Assembly: GCA_020073305.1 (NCBI GenBank)
Contig: JAIQFK010000024.1
Span: 43,714-107,713, forward strand
Source of the DNA: Terriglobia bacterium
GTDB lineage: Bacteria; Acidobacteriota; Terriglobia; Bryobacterales; Bryobacteraceae
Reading direction: 5' to 3'
DNA: 64,000 bases
Positions 45,199 to 53,901 of the stretch are shown one piece after another (position 1 is the first letter of the stretch; each line of letters opens with the position of its first letter). A program made the translations under genes and the position numbers. The notes under the pieces were generated by a model that was not told the DNA's origin, ran no database searches, and saw nothing but the letters and a program-made list of their open reading frames with translations.

Positions 45199-46197
45199 TC
45201 AGCCTCCGATCGCGTACATCGGCCGCGGTGGCGGCACAAATCGAGTGCTGTTGATTTCGTGGCCGATCCATTTCGCCTGCACGTTGGAGCGGATCAGCCG
45301 GGCGATCTCGTCATCCGATGCACCCGAGCGAAGCAGGGACTTCACATCGGCTTCCTCAATGGCGAACAGGCAGTAGCGCAGCTTGCCGTCGGAAGTCAGG
45401 CGGAGGCGATTGCAGTTGAGGCAGAAAGGCCGCGTCACCGACGCGATGAAGCCGACCCGCCCGCCACCATCCGCATAACGATACTCCGTAGCGGGGGCGC
45501 GCGGATCACGATCCGGAATATCCACCAGGGGCGAGACCTCGCGCGACAACACCTGGATGATCTCGTCCGCGCTCAGCACCCGGGTCCGATCCCATATCTT
45601 CTGCGCATCGAGCGGCATGAACTCGATGAATCGCGGCTCGATGCCGCGGTCCCTGCAGAAATGCGCCAGCGGAACGATGTCGGGCTCGGTGAGCCCTTTC
45701 ACCGCCACGGCATTCAACTTGACCGGGCCGTAACCGAGCTGGAGGCAGGCCTCAATTCCCGCGAGAACTCTGCCGAGATCGTCGCGCCGGGTAATCTTCA
45801 GGAAGCGCTCGCGATCGAGCGTATCGAGATGAATGTTGATGCGGCGCAGGCCCGCCTGGTAGAGGGGCTTTGCCATCTCCGCGAGCAGCACGGCGTTGGT
45901 TGTGAGCGCGAGATCCTGGATACCCGGAATCGCCGACAGGTTGCGGATGAGAACCGCCAGATCCCGGCGCACCAGCGGCTCGCCACCGGTGACCCGCAGC
46001 TTGGTGATTCCCAACTGCACCGCCACGCGCACGAAACGCTCGATCTCTTCAAACGACAGGATCTCGCCGCGCTCCATGAACTGGACGCCACTCTCCGGCA
46101 TGCAGTAAAAGCACCGGATATTGCACCGGTCGGTTACGCTGATCCGGAGATTGTCATGAGCTCGTCCGAACGAATCGACGAGCCGGGTGGTGTCCAT
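45199..46197 (-). CDS. moaA: GTP 3',8-cyclase (molybdenum cofactor synthesis)
   Basis: A 332-aa radical SAM enzyme making the first intermediate of molybdopterin. The radical SAM cluster cysteines are C25, C29 and C32 (DRCNIRCFYC). The C-terminal cluster is in FCLNCNRLRLTSDGKLRYC. The C-terminus IYAIGG carries the Gly-Gly tail that inserts in the active site of MoaA. Its start is 6 nt after the nadA stop. No other moa/moe gene is in the window. Confidence 0.95.
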   Translation of the reverse strand: MDTTRLVDSFGRAHDNLRISVTDRCNIRCFYCMPESGVQFMERGEILSFEEIERFVRVAVQLGITKLRVTGGEPLVRRDLAVLIRNLSAIPGIQDLALTTNAVLLAEMAKPLYQAGLRRINIHLDTLDRERFLKITRRDDLGRVLAGIEACLQLGYGPVKLNAVAVKGLTEPDIVPLAHFCRDRGIEPRFIEFMPLDAQKIWDRTRVLSADEIIQVLSREVSPLVDIPDRDPRAPATEYRYADGGGRVGFIASVTRPFCLNCNRLRLTSDGKLRYCLFAIEEADVKSLLRSGASDDEIARLIRSNVQAKWIGHEINSTRFVPPPRPMYAIGG

Positions 46198-46203
46198 ACA
46201 GGC

Positions 46204-47133
46204 TCACTTTAGGGCGAGCATACGGTCGAGCGGCACCCGGGCCCTGCGCATCAGGTCGCCGGTCAAGTCCACGCGCGGCTCCAGGTAGAGTAACGCATCC
46301 CGCAGCTTTTCGAGCGTGTTCATGCGCATGTACGGGCACTCACTGCAATTGCAGTTTTCGTTGGCTACGAAGTAGAACTTTTTCTCCGGCGCCAGTTTGT
46401 GCAGCGAATGGCCCACGCCGCTCTCGGTCATGACAATGAATTCCCGGGCGGGGCTATGCACGCACCAGTTGATGATGGCTGACGTCGATCCGACGAAATC
46501 GGCCATATCCAGCACCGCTTTCGGGCATTCGGGGTGGGCAACGATCTTCGCACCCGGATGCGCCTCGCTCGCGGCGATCAGCCGCCGCACCGGGAACGTC
46601 GCGTGCACGATACAGGTCCCCTGCCAGATCTTCATGTTCTGGCGGCCCGTCTGCTGTTGAACGTAGTTGCCGAGATTCTGGTCCGGCAGGAATAGAATGG
46701 TCTTGTCGAGGGGAATTGAGTTGACCACCTGCACCGCATTGCGCGATGTGCACAGGATGTCGCTCTCCGCCTTCACCTCGATCGACGTGTTGATGTAGCT
46801 GACGATGACGTGATCCGGATGCAGCCGCCGGTAGGCGCGTACGGGCTCAGCCGGGCAACTGTCCACCAGGCTGCAACTGGCGTTGCGATCGGGAACCACC
46901 ACAATCCGGTTGGGGTTCAGAACCTTGGCCGTCTCTGCCATGAACCACACCCCGCAAAACGCGATCACATCGCCATCGAAGTCGCGCGCTTTGCGAGCCA
47001 GCTCCAAGCTATCCCCCACCCAGTCGGCCAACTCCTGAATCTCCGCCTCCTGATAGTGGTGGGCGAGCAGGACGGCGCGGCGTTCTACCTTAAGGTCGCA
47101 GATCTCCTCGGTCAGGGTCTTGGTAGCCAGCAT
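46204..47133 (-). CDS. nadA: Quinolinate synthase
   Basis: A 309-aa [4Fe-4S] enzyme joining iminoaspartate and DHAP to quinolinate in NAD synthesis. Features are LLAHHYQEAEIQELADWVGDS, FCGVWFMAETAKVLNP, cluster Cys in NASCSLVDSCPAE, VAHPECPKAVLD and NCNCSECPYM. ATG 47133 was preferred over the upstream TTG at 47145. It is followed by moaA. nadB and nadC are not nearby; nadE is the only other NAD gene in the window. Confidence 0.94.
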   Translation of the reverse strand: MLATKTLTEEICDLKVERRAVLLAHHYQEAEIQELADWVGDSLELARKARDFDGDVIAFCGVWFMAETAKVLNPNRIVVVPDRNASCSLVDSCPAEPVRAYRRLHPDHVIVSYINTSIEVKAESDILCTSRNAVQVVNSIPLDKTILFLPDQNLGNYVQQQTGRQNMKIWQGTCIVHATFPVRRLIAASEAHPGAKIVAHPECPKAVLDMADFVGSTSAIINWCVHSPAREFIVMTESGVGHSLHKLAPEKKFYFVANENCNCSECPYMRMNTLEKLRDALLYLEPRVDLTGDLMRRARVPLDRMLALK

Positions 47134-47200
47134 GGGTAAAGTCAACCCTATTGTAACAACTCATTTATATAGAGTGCCGGAGCGATAATAAGGGTGCAAC

Positions 47201-48568
47201 TTGTTGAAAATCGTCCTCATCTCGACGTACGAAATGGGCCGGCAGCCTTTTGGCTTGGCCTCCCCCGCCGCCTGGCTGCGTGCGGACGGGCACGAGGTGA
47301 CGTGTGTCGACCTGGCTTGCAGTCCGCTGCCGCGGGCGTCGGTGGCTGAAGCGGACCTGGTGGCGTTTTACCTTCCCATGCACACCGCCACCCGTCTGGC
47401 TGTGAACGTAATCGAGAAGGTGCGGGCCCTGAATCCGCGGGTGCAGCTTTGTTGTTTTGGGCTCTATGCGCCCATGAACGAGCCCTACTTGCGGGAACTT
47501 GGCATTCACGCGATTTTGGGCGGGGAGTTCGAACAGGGCCTGCTGGACCTTGCGGGCAGGTTGGGGCGAGGGAGCAACGGGCAGCCGCCCTTGATTTCGC
47601 TCGACCGTCAGCAGTTTCTGACGCCGGATCGGGCCGGCCTGCCTTCGTTGACGCGGTACGCGAAACTCTTGGTGAACGGCGAGGAGCGGATTGCCGGTTA
47701 CACCGAGGCCAGCCGCGGCTGCAAGCACCTGTGCCGGCACTGTCCGGTGGTTCCGGTTTATAACGGAGTGTTTCGCGTGGTCGAGCGCAAGGTGGTGCTG
47801 GAGGATATCCGGCAGCAAGTGGCGGCCGGGGCCCAGCACATCACCTTCGGCGATCCGGATTTCTTCAACGGGCCGGGGCACGCGGCGGCGATTGTCGAAT
47901 CCCTGCATGCGGAGCATCCGTCGATCACGTACGACGTCACGATAAAGATCGAGCACCTGCTGCGTCACCGGGAGTTGCTGCCGGTGCTGAAGCGGACTGG
48001 CTGCCTGTTTGTGACCAGCGCGGCGGAATCCATTGAGGACGCGGTGCTCGAGAAGCTCGCCAAGGGTCACACGCGCGCGGATTTTGTCGAGGCTGTGAGG
48101 ATCGTGCGCGAGAGCGGGCTGACGCTCGCGCCGACGTTGGTGACGTTCACCCCGTGGACCACGTGGGATGGATACCGCGAGCTGCTACAGCTCCTGGTCG
48201 ATCTGGATCTGGTCGAGAATGTCGGTCCCATCCAGCTCGCTATGCGCCTGTTGATTCCGGCCGGATCACGGCTTCTGGAATTGCCCGAAATCCGAGAACT
48301 GGCGGGACCCTTCGACCCAGCCGCACTCTCGCACCAATGGCGGCACCGCGATCCGAAGCTCGACCAGCTCTGCGCCGACATTCAGAAACTGATTCAGCAC
48401 GAAGAGCGCCGCAAGGCCACGCGGTCCGAGATTTTCGGCAGGATCTGGGAGTTGGCCAACGGCCGGCCGCCCGATTTCCAACTGGCCTCGCGCGCCACGA
48501 TTCCGTATCTCAATGAGCCCTGGTACTGTTGAGCGGAACCTACGGAAGAGCAGGTTGCTCTTCTATAA
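47201..48568 (+). CDS. CUAEP-tail radical SAM selenoprotein (in-frame TGA = Sec)
   Basis: A 455-aa radical SAM protein if the in-frame TGA at 48530-48532 is read as selenocysteine (residue 444). Residues about 1-125 resemble a B12-binding-like domain (VLISTYEMGRQPFGLASPAAWLR). The radical SAM cluster is C174, C178 and C181 in SRGCKHLCRHC. The C-terminus reads PYLNEPWYC, then TGA, then AEPTEEQVALL and TAA, so the tail is C-U-A-E-P. I recall an annotated family with exactly this CUAEP or CCAEP ending; function is unknown. TTG 47201 has AAGGG upstream. A SECIS-like hairpin follows the TGA. Taken as a stop, TGA would leave 443 aa. selA/B/C/D are not in the window. Confidence 0.82.
48544..48563 (+). 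promoter_or_regulatory. Bacterial SECIS-like hairpin
   Basis: GAAGAGCA (48545-48552) and TGCTCTTC (48556-48563) form a perfect 8-bp stem with a GGU apex, or a 7-bp stem with an AGGUU loop. The apical GGU begins 21 nt after the TGA. Apex sequence and distance resemble the E. coli fdhF SECIS (GC-AGGUC-UGC), which SelB recognises. The stem is within the coding sequence for the last residues of the selenoprotein. Confidence 0.7.
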
Positions 48569-48576
48569 CCTAAGTT

Positions 48577-48621
48577 AGCCACTCATCTTATACAGGTCAG
48601 TAAGTGTGCCTGCAAGTGGCT
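48577..48621 (+). repeat. Interrupted inverted repeat after the selenoprotein gene
   Basis: AGCCACT (48577-48583) and AGTGGCT (48615-48621) pair, with an inner CAGG/CCTG pair. This makes a long imperfect hairpin between the selenoprotein stop and the GT87-like gene. It may separate or modulate the two transcription units. Confidence 0.25.
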
Positions 48622-48650
48622 GAAAGCTGTTATGTTGAGACAGGACGAAC

Positions 48651-49793
48651 TTGGCTAGCACAGATACACCGGCACCAGACATCGATGCGGCCAGAAGGCG
48701 CCGGATCGTGCGCAATTTGACTCTCGCTCTTATCATTGTCAGCGGGATCTTACTGCGGGCTTATATCTTCGATCACCTATCGTATGACCTGAGAGTTTGT
48801 GCGACGGACTTCTCTGCCTTCTATGCCGGTGGCGCGCTTGCCGGGAAGCCCCAACTCTACTCGCCCGAGGCCGCATTCGACGTCGAAAGGCGAGCCATGG
48901 GCTGTGTCATGGAAAACCTGATCTTCATCAGGCCGCCTTTCTACGCGCTCTTGATGTGGCCCTTGGCGCAATTGCCGTTCCTGACCGCGCTGATACTGTG
49001 GCGCATTTTGGGCCTGGTTGCTGTCGGTGTTTTCATCTGGATGTGGCCCGATGATAAGTGGATCGCTGCCGCTGCCTGCGCGTGGTATTTGCCCTTGGCA
49101 ACCAATTTTACGGTGGGTCAGGACCTGGCTTTCTTACTGGTCATATTGCTCGGAGCCTACCGCTGCCTGAAAGCCGGCAGACAGTTCTGGGCGGGCGTCC
49201 TGTTCGGTTTGTGCCTCATCAAGTTTCACCTGTTCTTGTTACTGCCGTTAATGATCTTCCATAAGAGACTCTGGCGAACATTACCGGGAATCACCTGTGT
49301 CGCCTTGATTGCGCTGGCTGCCTCTTACATCGCCGGAGGTTCGCATTGGATCGAGCACTACCGCCTGGCTCTTCAGGACTTGCGGATGGATCCATACCCT
49401 TGGAACATGGTCAATTTGAAGGGGCTCTTCTACAATCATCCGGCATGGCTGATTGCATCCATCGCAGTCATCGTGCTCCTGAGTTGGTACGTCATCTACA
49501 AAGGGTCATTGGAGATCGCTCTCGCAGCGGTTCTTATTGGCGGTGTGCTGATCAACCCGCACACCACAATTGCCGACGGCACATTGATCCTGCCGGTATT
49601 CTTGATGGCTCGCAGAGCGCCCCTCGCAATCCTGCGAACCCTGGCCATATTTGCATTGACGCCGTTCTATAAGTTCCTGCCATCGGGAACGTTTCAAATC
49701 ATTCTGATCGGCACTCTGATCCTGGGAGCCTGGATGCTACGCGAGCGCCGCTTGTCCAGCGAAGTGCCTGCTCGAGCCGAAGCCGGAGCGTAA
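48651..49793 (+). CDS. GT87/DUF2029-like polytopic glycosyltransferase
   Basis: A 380-aa membrane protein with about nine hydrophobic helices; the first is IVRNLTLALIIVSGILLRAYIF. DFSAFYAGGALAGKPQLYSPEA with the loop Asp, RPPFYALLMWPLAQLPFLTAL and a late NPHTTIADGTLI segment fit the DUF2029 (GT87, polyprenyl-phosphate-mannose-dependent) family. It probably transfers a sugar from a lipid carrier. The start is TTG 48651. It lies between the selenoprotein and the ATP-grasp genes and ends 6 nt before the latter, so they look cotranscribed. Its base composition seems less GC-rich than its neighbours'. Confidence 0.72.
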   Translation: MASTDTPAPDIDAARRRRIVRNLTLALIIVSGILLRAYIFDHLSYDLRVCATDFSAFYAGGALAGKPQLYSPEAAFDVERRAMGCVMENLIFIRPPFYALLMWPLAQLPFLTALILWRILGLVAVGVFIWMWPDDKWIAAAACAWYLPLATNFTVGQDLAFLLVILLGAYRCLKAGRQFWAGVLFGLCLIKFHLFLLLPLMIFHKRLWRTLPGITCVALIALAASYIAGGSHWIEHYRLALQDLRMDPYPWNMVNLKGLFYNHPAWLIASIAVIVLLSWYVIYKGSLEIALAAVLIGGVLINPHTTIADGTLILPVFLMARRAPLAILRTLAIFALTPFYKFLPSGTFQIILIGTLILGAWMLRERRLSSEVPARAEAGA

Positions 49794-49799
49794 CATGGG

Positions 49800-51050
49800 A
49801 TGGTGCCTCGCGTATTGCTGGTAGCCGCCACCACCGGGTATCAGACTCGTGCCTTCGCTGACGCGGCGCGCCAACTCGGGTTCGACCTGGTGCTCGCGAC
49901 CGACCGTTGCCACGTGCTGAAAGATCCCTGGGGCGATCACGCCATTCCCGTGCGCTTCGAGGATCCCGTCAGTTCACGCGATACGCTCGCGGCCGAGGGC
50001 CGGTTTGACGGTGTTGTCGCCGTTGCCGACCGGCCTACGCTGATCGCAGCGCTAGCGGCAGAAGCCCTCGGAATTCCATACAATTCGCCGGCGGCGGTCG
50101 CTCGATGCCGTGACAAGTACCTTGCACGCCAGCGATTCCAGGCAGCCGGCCTTCCCGTTCCAGAGTTTTTCCGCGTGGCGATCACCGAGAATCCTGCCGA
50201 CGTGGCTGATCATGCCCCGTTTCCTTGCGTGCTGAAGCCGCTTGGACTCTCAGCCAGCCGCGGAGTGATCCGGGCCAACAACGCAGAAGAATTCGTCGAG
50301 GCCTTCGAGCGCATCCGAACCATCCTCGAGACGAGCGACGTGCTCATCCTGCGCGAAGAACAGAACCGGTTTATCCAGATAGAGAGTTTCATCGAAGGCC
50401 GCGAGTTCTCGATCGAAGGGCTCGTCACCGCCGGCGAATTGCAGGTCCTGGCTATCTTTGACAAGCCCGATCCCCTGGATGGTCCGGTATTCGAAGAAAC
50501 GATTTATGTGACGCCCTCACGAGAGAGTGCCGAAACGCAAACGCTGCTCGTCGAAGCCGTCAACCGCGCGGTTCACGCTCTGGGCCTCGCGCACGGGCCG
50601 ATTCACGCCGAGCTTCGGTTGAACCGCCAGGGCGCATGGGTGCTCGAAGTGGCCGCCAGACCCATCGGCGGGCTGTGCGCACGCGCGCTGCGGTTTGATG
50701 CGGGCATGTCACTCGAGGAACTGATCCTGCGGCACGCCGTGGGCGAGGACGTCTCGGCCGCACAGCTCAGCGATCCCGCCAGCGGCGTGATGATGATTCC
50801 CATCCCGAAGGGCGGCCTTTACGAGGGCGTGGAGGGCGTCGAGCAGGCGTCCGCGGTGGCTGGCGTGGAAGAGGTCGTGATCACGGCGAAGGAAGGGCAA
50901 AAGATCCTGCCCCTGCCAGAGGGCGCCAGTTATCTGGGTTTCATCTTTGCTCGCGGCGATTCTCCCGCCGGCGTCGAAGCCGCACTGCGCCAGGCGCACG
51001 GCTGTCTGAAATTTGAAATCGCTACCGCGCTTCCGGTGATACGGCGCTAA
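49800..51050 (+). CDS. ATP-grasp domain enzyme
   Basis: A 416-aa ATP-grasp protein of the carbamoyl-phosphate-synthase/PurK-like type. The N-terminal pre-ATP domain is VLLVAATTGYQTRAFADAARQLG. The ATP-grasp domain includes PFPCVLKPLGLSASRGVIRANN, FIEGREFSIEGLV and the metal-binding HAELRLNRQGAWVLEVAARPIGG. Such enzymes ligate a carboxylate to an amine or thiol through an acyl phosphate. The substrate is unknown; presence downstream of a radical SAM selenoprotein suggests a small-molecule or peptide pathway. It overlaps the convergent gene by 4 nt. Confidence 0.85.
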   Translation: MVPRVLLVAATTGYQTRAFADAARQLGFDLVLATDRCHVLKDPWGDHAIPVRFEDPVSSRDTLAAEGRFDGVVAVADRPTLIAALAAEALGIPYNSPAAVARCRDKYLARQRFQAAGLPVPEFFRVAITENPADVADHAPFPCVLKPLGLSASRGVIRANNAEEFVEAFERIRTILETSDVLILREEQNRFIQIESFIEGREFSIEGLVTAGELQVLAIFDKPDPLDGPVFEETIYVTPSRESAETQTLLVEAVNRAVHALGLAHGPIHAELRLNRQGAWVLEVAARPIGGLCARALRFDAGMSLEELILRHAVGEDVSAAQLSDPASGVMMIPIPKGGLYEGVEGVEQASAVAGVEEVVITAKEGQKILPLPEGASYLGFIFARGDSPAGVEAALRQAHGCLKFEIATALPVIRR

Positions 51051-51364
51051 AAACCAGCGGGCAGAGTCACTCCGGCGGCGCGCAGCGCGATCTTCGCCAG
51101 CGAAATGATGGTTCCAATCATTTGGACGCGATTTTTTTCCGTGGCGATTGCCTCGTCGACCTGCGGCATCAGAAGGCGAAGTTGCTCAACCTGCACAGGA
51201 GCCACCGAGTCCAGGGCAGCGAGCGGGTCGAAACCTTCCGCGATCATCTGCTTGTTGAGTTGCAGAATCAGTATCCGCAGGCTGGCCGTAGCCTCATCAT
51301 CCGGAGCCGATTCCAGCTTGGCGGACAGGTCATTTAGCTGCGTAAAGAGTTCATCGATCGTCAT
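51047..51364 (-). CDS. Small helical protein, unknown
   Basis: A 105-aa acidic, helical protein with no cysteine (MTIDELFTQLNDLSAKLESA start). The C-terminal helix may be partly hydrophobic (MIGTIISLAKIALRAAGVTL). No family is recognised. The start overlaps the stop of the upstream lipoprotein gene by 4 nt, so the two are expressed together and may interact. Confidence 0.5.
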   Translation of the reverse strand: MTIDELFTQLNDLSAKLESAPDDEATASLRILILQLNKQMIAEGFDPLAALDSVAPVQVEQLRLLMPQVDEAIATEKNRVQMIGTIISLAKIALRAAGVTLPAGF

Positions 51365-51960
51365 GGTTGTGCCTTTGGTACCGTTTGGGTGAGGTCTTGG
51401 GTGAGTGCTGTAATCGCGTCCACGATGGCGAGGATTTTTTGGTTGCTCCCGCCAACGGCCTGTATCAGCGGCCCGAGCGCTGTTTCATCGGCCTTCTTCA
51501 GCCGGATATATTCATCGAGTTTCTCCGACGCGGTGACGATCACCTGGTAAGCCCCTTCCAGTTCCTGATCCTGTTTCTTCAGACTGGCCACCGCGTCAGT
51601 AATTTTGCGCTTGAGGGGAAGGTCGGCGCCGGTGTTGGTTGAGACCTCTCGCATGAGTTCGTCGAGGACTTTCTGGCGCGCCTCCGGCGTGAGCGTCCCT
51701 CCAAGGGTCGCGTTGGCACGCGTTCCGTATTCCCGGTCGATTTGGGCGGTGAGTTCATCGATCCGGGCGGTAGCGATCTTTGCCTGTGCGTCGGCAAATT
51801 TCTCGACGGCGACAAAGTAGCTGTGCAAAGAGATCACATACGCGCGCTGGGTGACGACGAGCTGTGACGACAAGCCGCGCACCGCTACGGGCGTCGCGCA
51901 GCCTGTCAGAAAACTAACGGCAGTGGCGAACAGGAGAAAGCAAATACGGTACATGGACAC
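51361..51960 (-). CDS. Predicted lipoprotein, helical, unknown
   Basis: A 199-aa protein with a lipoprotein signal (YRICFLLFATAVSFLTGC; Cys21 would be acylated). The rest is predicted to be long helices (for example VEKFADAQAKIATARIDELTAQIDREYG and KKQDQELEGAYQVIVTASEKLDEYI), probably a periplasmic coiled coil or helical bundle. No family is recognised. It precedes and overlaps the 105-aa protein gene. Confidence 0.6.
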   Translation of the reverse strand: MSMYRICFLLFATAVSFLTGCATPVAVRGLSSQLVVTQRAYVISLHSYFVAVEKFADAQAKIATARIDELTAQIDREYGTRANATLGGTLTPEARQKVLDELMREVSTNTGADLPLKRKITDAVASLKKQDQELEGAYQVIVTASEKLDEYIRLKKADETALGPLIQAVGGSNQKILAIVDAITALTQDLTQTVPKAQP

Positions 51961-52028
51961 ACCTGTATTCAGGCCCCTTTCGGGGCTCGGAAAAAATCTC
52001 GACTAGCGGGATTCAGTAGGCGAAGGAG

Positions 52029-52355
52029 CTAATTTTTTTGCCGCGGCGGCACGAAGTCCGGCGGAAGGGCAGCGCCTTCGCCGAAGAAGTAGTCATCCAT
52101 CTGCTTGAGGAGAAATTCCTGCGCTTCAGCGGTTCCCAAGTTCAGACGGTATTCATTCATGAGCATTTTCATGTGCTCAACCCACATTTTCCAGGCTTCT
52201 TTGGAGACATTTTCGTAGATTTTCTGGCCCAGCGGGTGGCCTTCGAACGGAACCTCATCCAGACCCTCCATTTCGCGCTGGAATTTGACACAGAAGACCT
52301 TCCGCGCGCCGGCTCGGATCTCGGTCGAAATCGGAGGTACACTGCCGCAGCCCAT
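52029..52355 (-). CDS. YggX/Fe(II)-trafficking-type protein
   Basis: A 108-aa protein matching the YggX family: KVFCVKFQREMEGLDEVPFEGHPLGQKIYENVSKEAW, where Cys near the start and the Trp/Glu pattern are typical, then MLMNEYRLNLGTAEAQEFLLKQMDDYFF. YggX protects Fe-S clusters and is linked to iron trafficking. It has an N-terminal extension of about 17 aa relative to E. coli; ATG 52355 has AAGGAGA 5 nt upstream, which supports the extension. It is read from the minus strand next to the gcv operon. Confidence 0.85.
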   Translation of the reverse strand: MGCGSVPPISTEIRAGARKVFCVKFQREMEGLDEVPFEGHPLGQKIYENVSKEAWKMWVEHMKMLMNEYRLNLGTAEAQEFLLKQMDDYFFGEGAALPPDFVPPRQKN

Positions 52356-52398
52356 TCGGGTCTCCTTAATTCCAGCATACTACGCCCTGCAAGGGGTT

Positions 52399-53901
52399 TT
52401 AGTCCGCTGCCTTGCTCGCGGTCTCGCCGGGTTTCCATCGCAGGATGGGGCGCCGGGCCGCTGTGACCTCGTCAACCCGGCTGGTCCGGGTGCTATGGGG
52501 AGCGGTGCGAACCAGTTCGGGGTCGGTGTCGATTTCACCGGCTATGGAGGTCATGGCCTCCACAAACAGGTCCAGTTCGAGCTTGCTCTCGGTTTCGGTC
52601 GGCTCGATCATCAGCGCGCCATGTACGATCAACGGAAAGCTCACGGTATAGGGATGGAAGCCGTAGTCGATCAGGCGCTTGGCTATGTCACCGGTGCGCA
52701 CGCCGCGCTTGGCCTGGCGTTCGTCGCTGAACACCACTTCGTGCATGTTGGGGGCTTTGTAGGGCAGATCGTAATGCGGTTCGAGCTTCTTACGCAGGTA
52801 ATTGGCGTTCAGAACCGCGTCCACGGTCGCGTTGCGCAAGCCGTTTCCGCCGTGCGCCAGGATATAGGCCAGGGCGCGGACCATGACGCCGAAGTTGCCA
52901 TAGAACGCGCGCACCCGTCCGATGGAGCGGGGCCGCTTATAGTCAAAGCTCCACTTGTTCCGCGCGTGCTTCAACCGCGGCAGGGGCAAAAACGGTTCAA
53001 AGATCTTTTTCACCGCGACGGGACCGCCGCCGGGCCCGCCGCCTCCGTGAGGCGTGGAGAACGTCTTGTGCAGATTGAGATGCATGACGTCGACGCCGAA
53101 ATCCCCGGGCTTTGCAATTCCCACGAGCGCGTTCATATTGGCGCCGTCCATGTAGAGCAGCGCGCCTTTTTTGTGCAGGATCTCCGCTATGCTCTTGATA
53201 TTCTCTTCGAAGACGCCGAGCGTATTCGGATTCGTGACCATGAGCGCCGCGACGTCTTTGTCGACGATGCGTTCCAGGCCCGCCACGTCGACCATGCCGC
53301 GCTCGTTCGAGGGGATGTTTTCGACTGCGTAACCGGCGGTGGCGGCGGTAGCCGGATTGGTGCCGTGCGCCGAATCGGGAACCAGAATCTTGCGGCGCGG
53401 GTTGCCGCGTTTTTCGAGCAAGGCGCGAATCAGCAGGATACCCGTCAGCTCGCCGTGGGCGCCCGCCGCGGGCTGTAGCGTGACCGCATCCATGCCCGTG
53501 ATCTCGGCCAGCGCGGCCTCCAGCCGGGCCATGATCTCCATCGCCCCCTGCGCGAGGGTCTCCGGCTGATACGGATGCGCCCAGGCCAGGCCATCGAGCC
53601 GGGCCACCAGTTCGTTCACCCGCGGGTTGTACTTCATGGTGCAGGAACCGAGCGGATACATCCCCAGGTCGATGGCGTAGTTCCAGGTAGAAAGCCGCGT
53701 AAAGTGGCGGATGACCTCCACTTCGCTGACTTCCGGGAAGCCATCAATCTCCGGGCGCACATTCGCCGCGCCCAGCGCCGCAACGGCATCTACAGGCGGC
53801 ACGTCGAGTACGGGTAGTTGATACCCCTTCTTCCCGGGCGAACTGCGCTCAAAAAGCGGCGGTTCATTTTGCGTGATATGGGAGCGGACCTTGGTGATCA
53901 T
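52399..53901 (-). CDS. gcvPB: Glycine dehydrogenase (decarboxylating) subunit 2
   Basis: A 500-aa PLP subunit of the glycine cleavage P-protein (split form). It contains [52 protein letters not shown] and the PLP-binding [20 protein letters not shown]. It decarboxylates glycine and passes the aminomethyl group to the lipoyl arm of GcvH. It overlaps gcvPA by 4 nt. A C-terminal extension ends beyond the usual subunit. Confidence 0.95.
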   Translation of the reverse strand: MITKVRSHITQNEPPLFERSSPGKKGYQLPVLDVPPVDAVAALGAANVRPEIDGFPEVSEVEVIRHFTRLSTWNYAIDLGMYPLGSCTMKYNPRVNELVARLDGLAWAHPYQPETLAQGAMEIMARLEAALAEITGMDAVTLQPAAGAHGELTGILLIRALLEKRGNPRRKILVPDSAHGTNPATAATAGYAVENIPSNERGMVDVAGLERIVDKDVAALMVTNPNTLGVFEENIKSIAEILHKKGALLYMDGANMNALVGIAKPGDFGVDVMHLNLHKTFSTPHGGGGPGGGPVAVKKIFEPFLPLPRLKHARNKWSFDYKRPRSIGRVRAFYGNFGVMVRALAYILAHGGNGLRNATVDAVLNANYLRKKLEPHYDLPYKAPNMHEVVFSDERQAKRGVRTGDIAKRLIDYGFHPYTVSFPLIVHGALMIEPTETESKLELDLFVEAMTSIAGEIDTDPELVRTAPHSTRTSRVDEVTAARRPILRWKPGETASKAAD

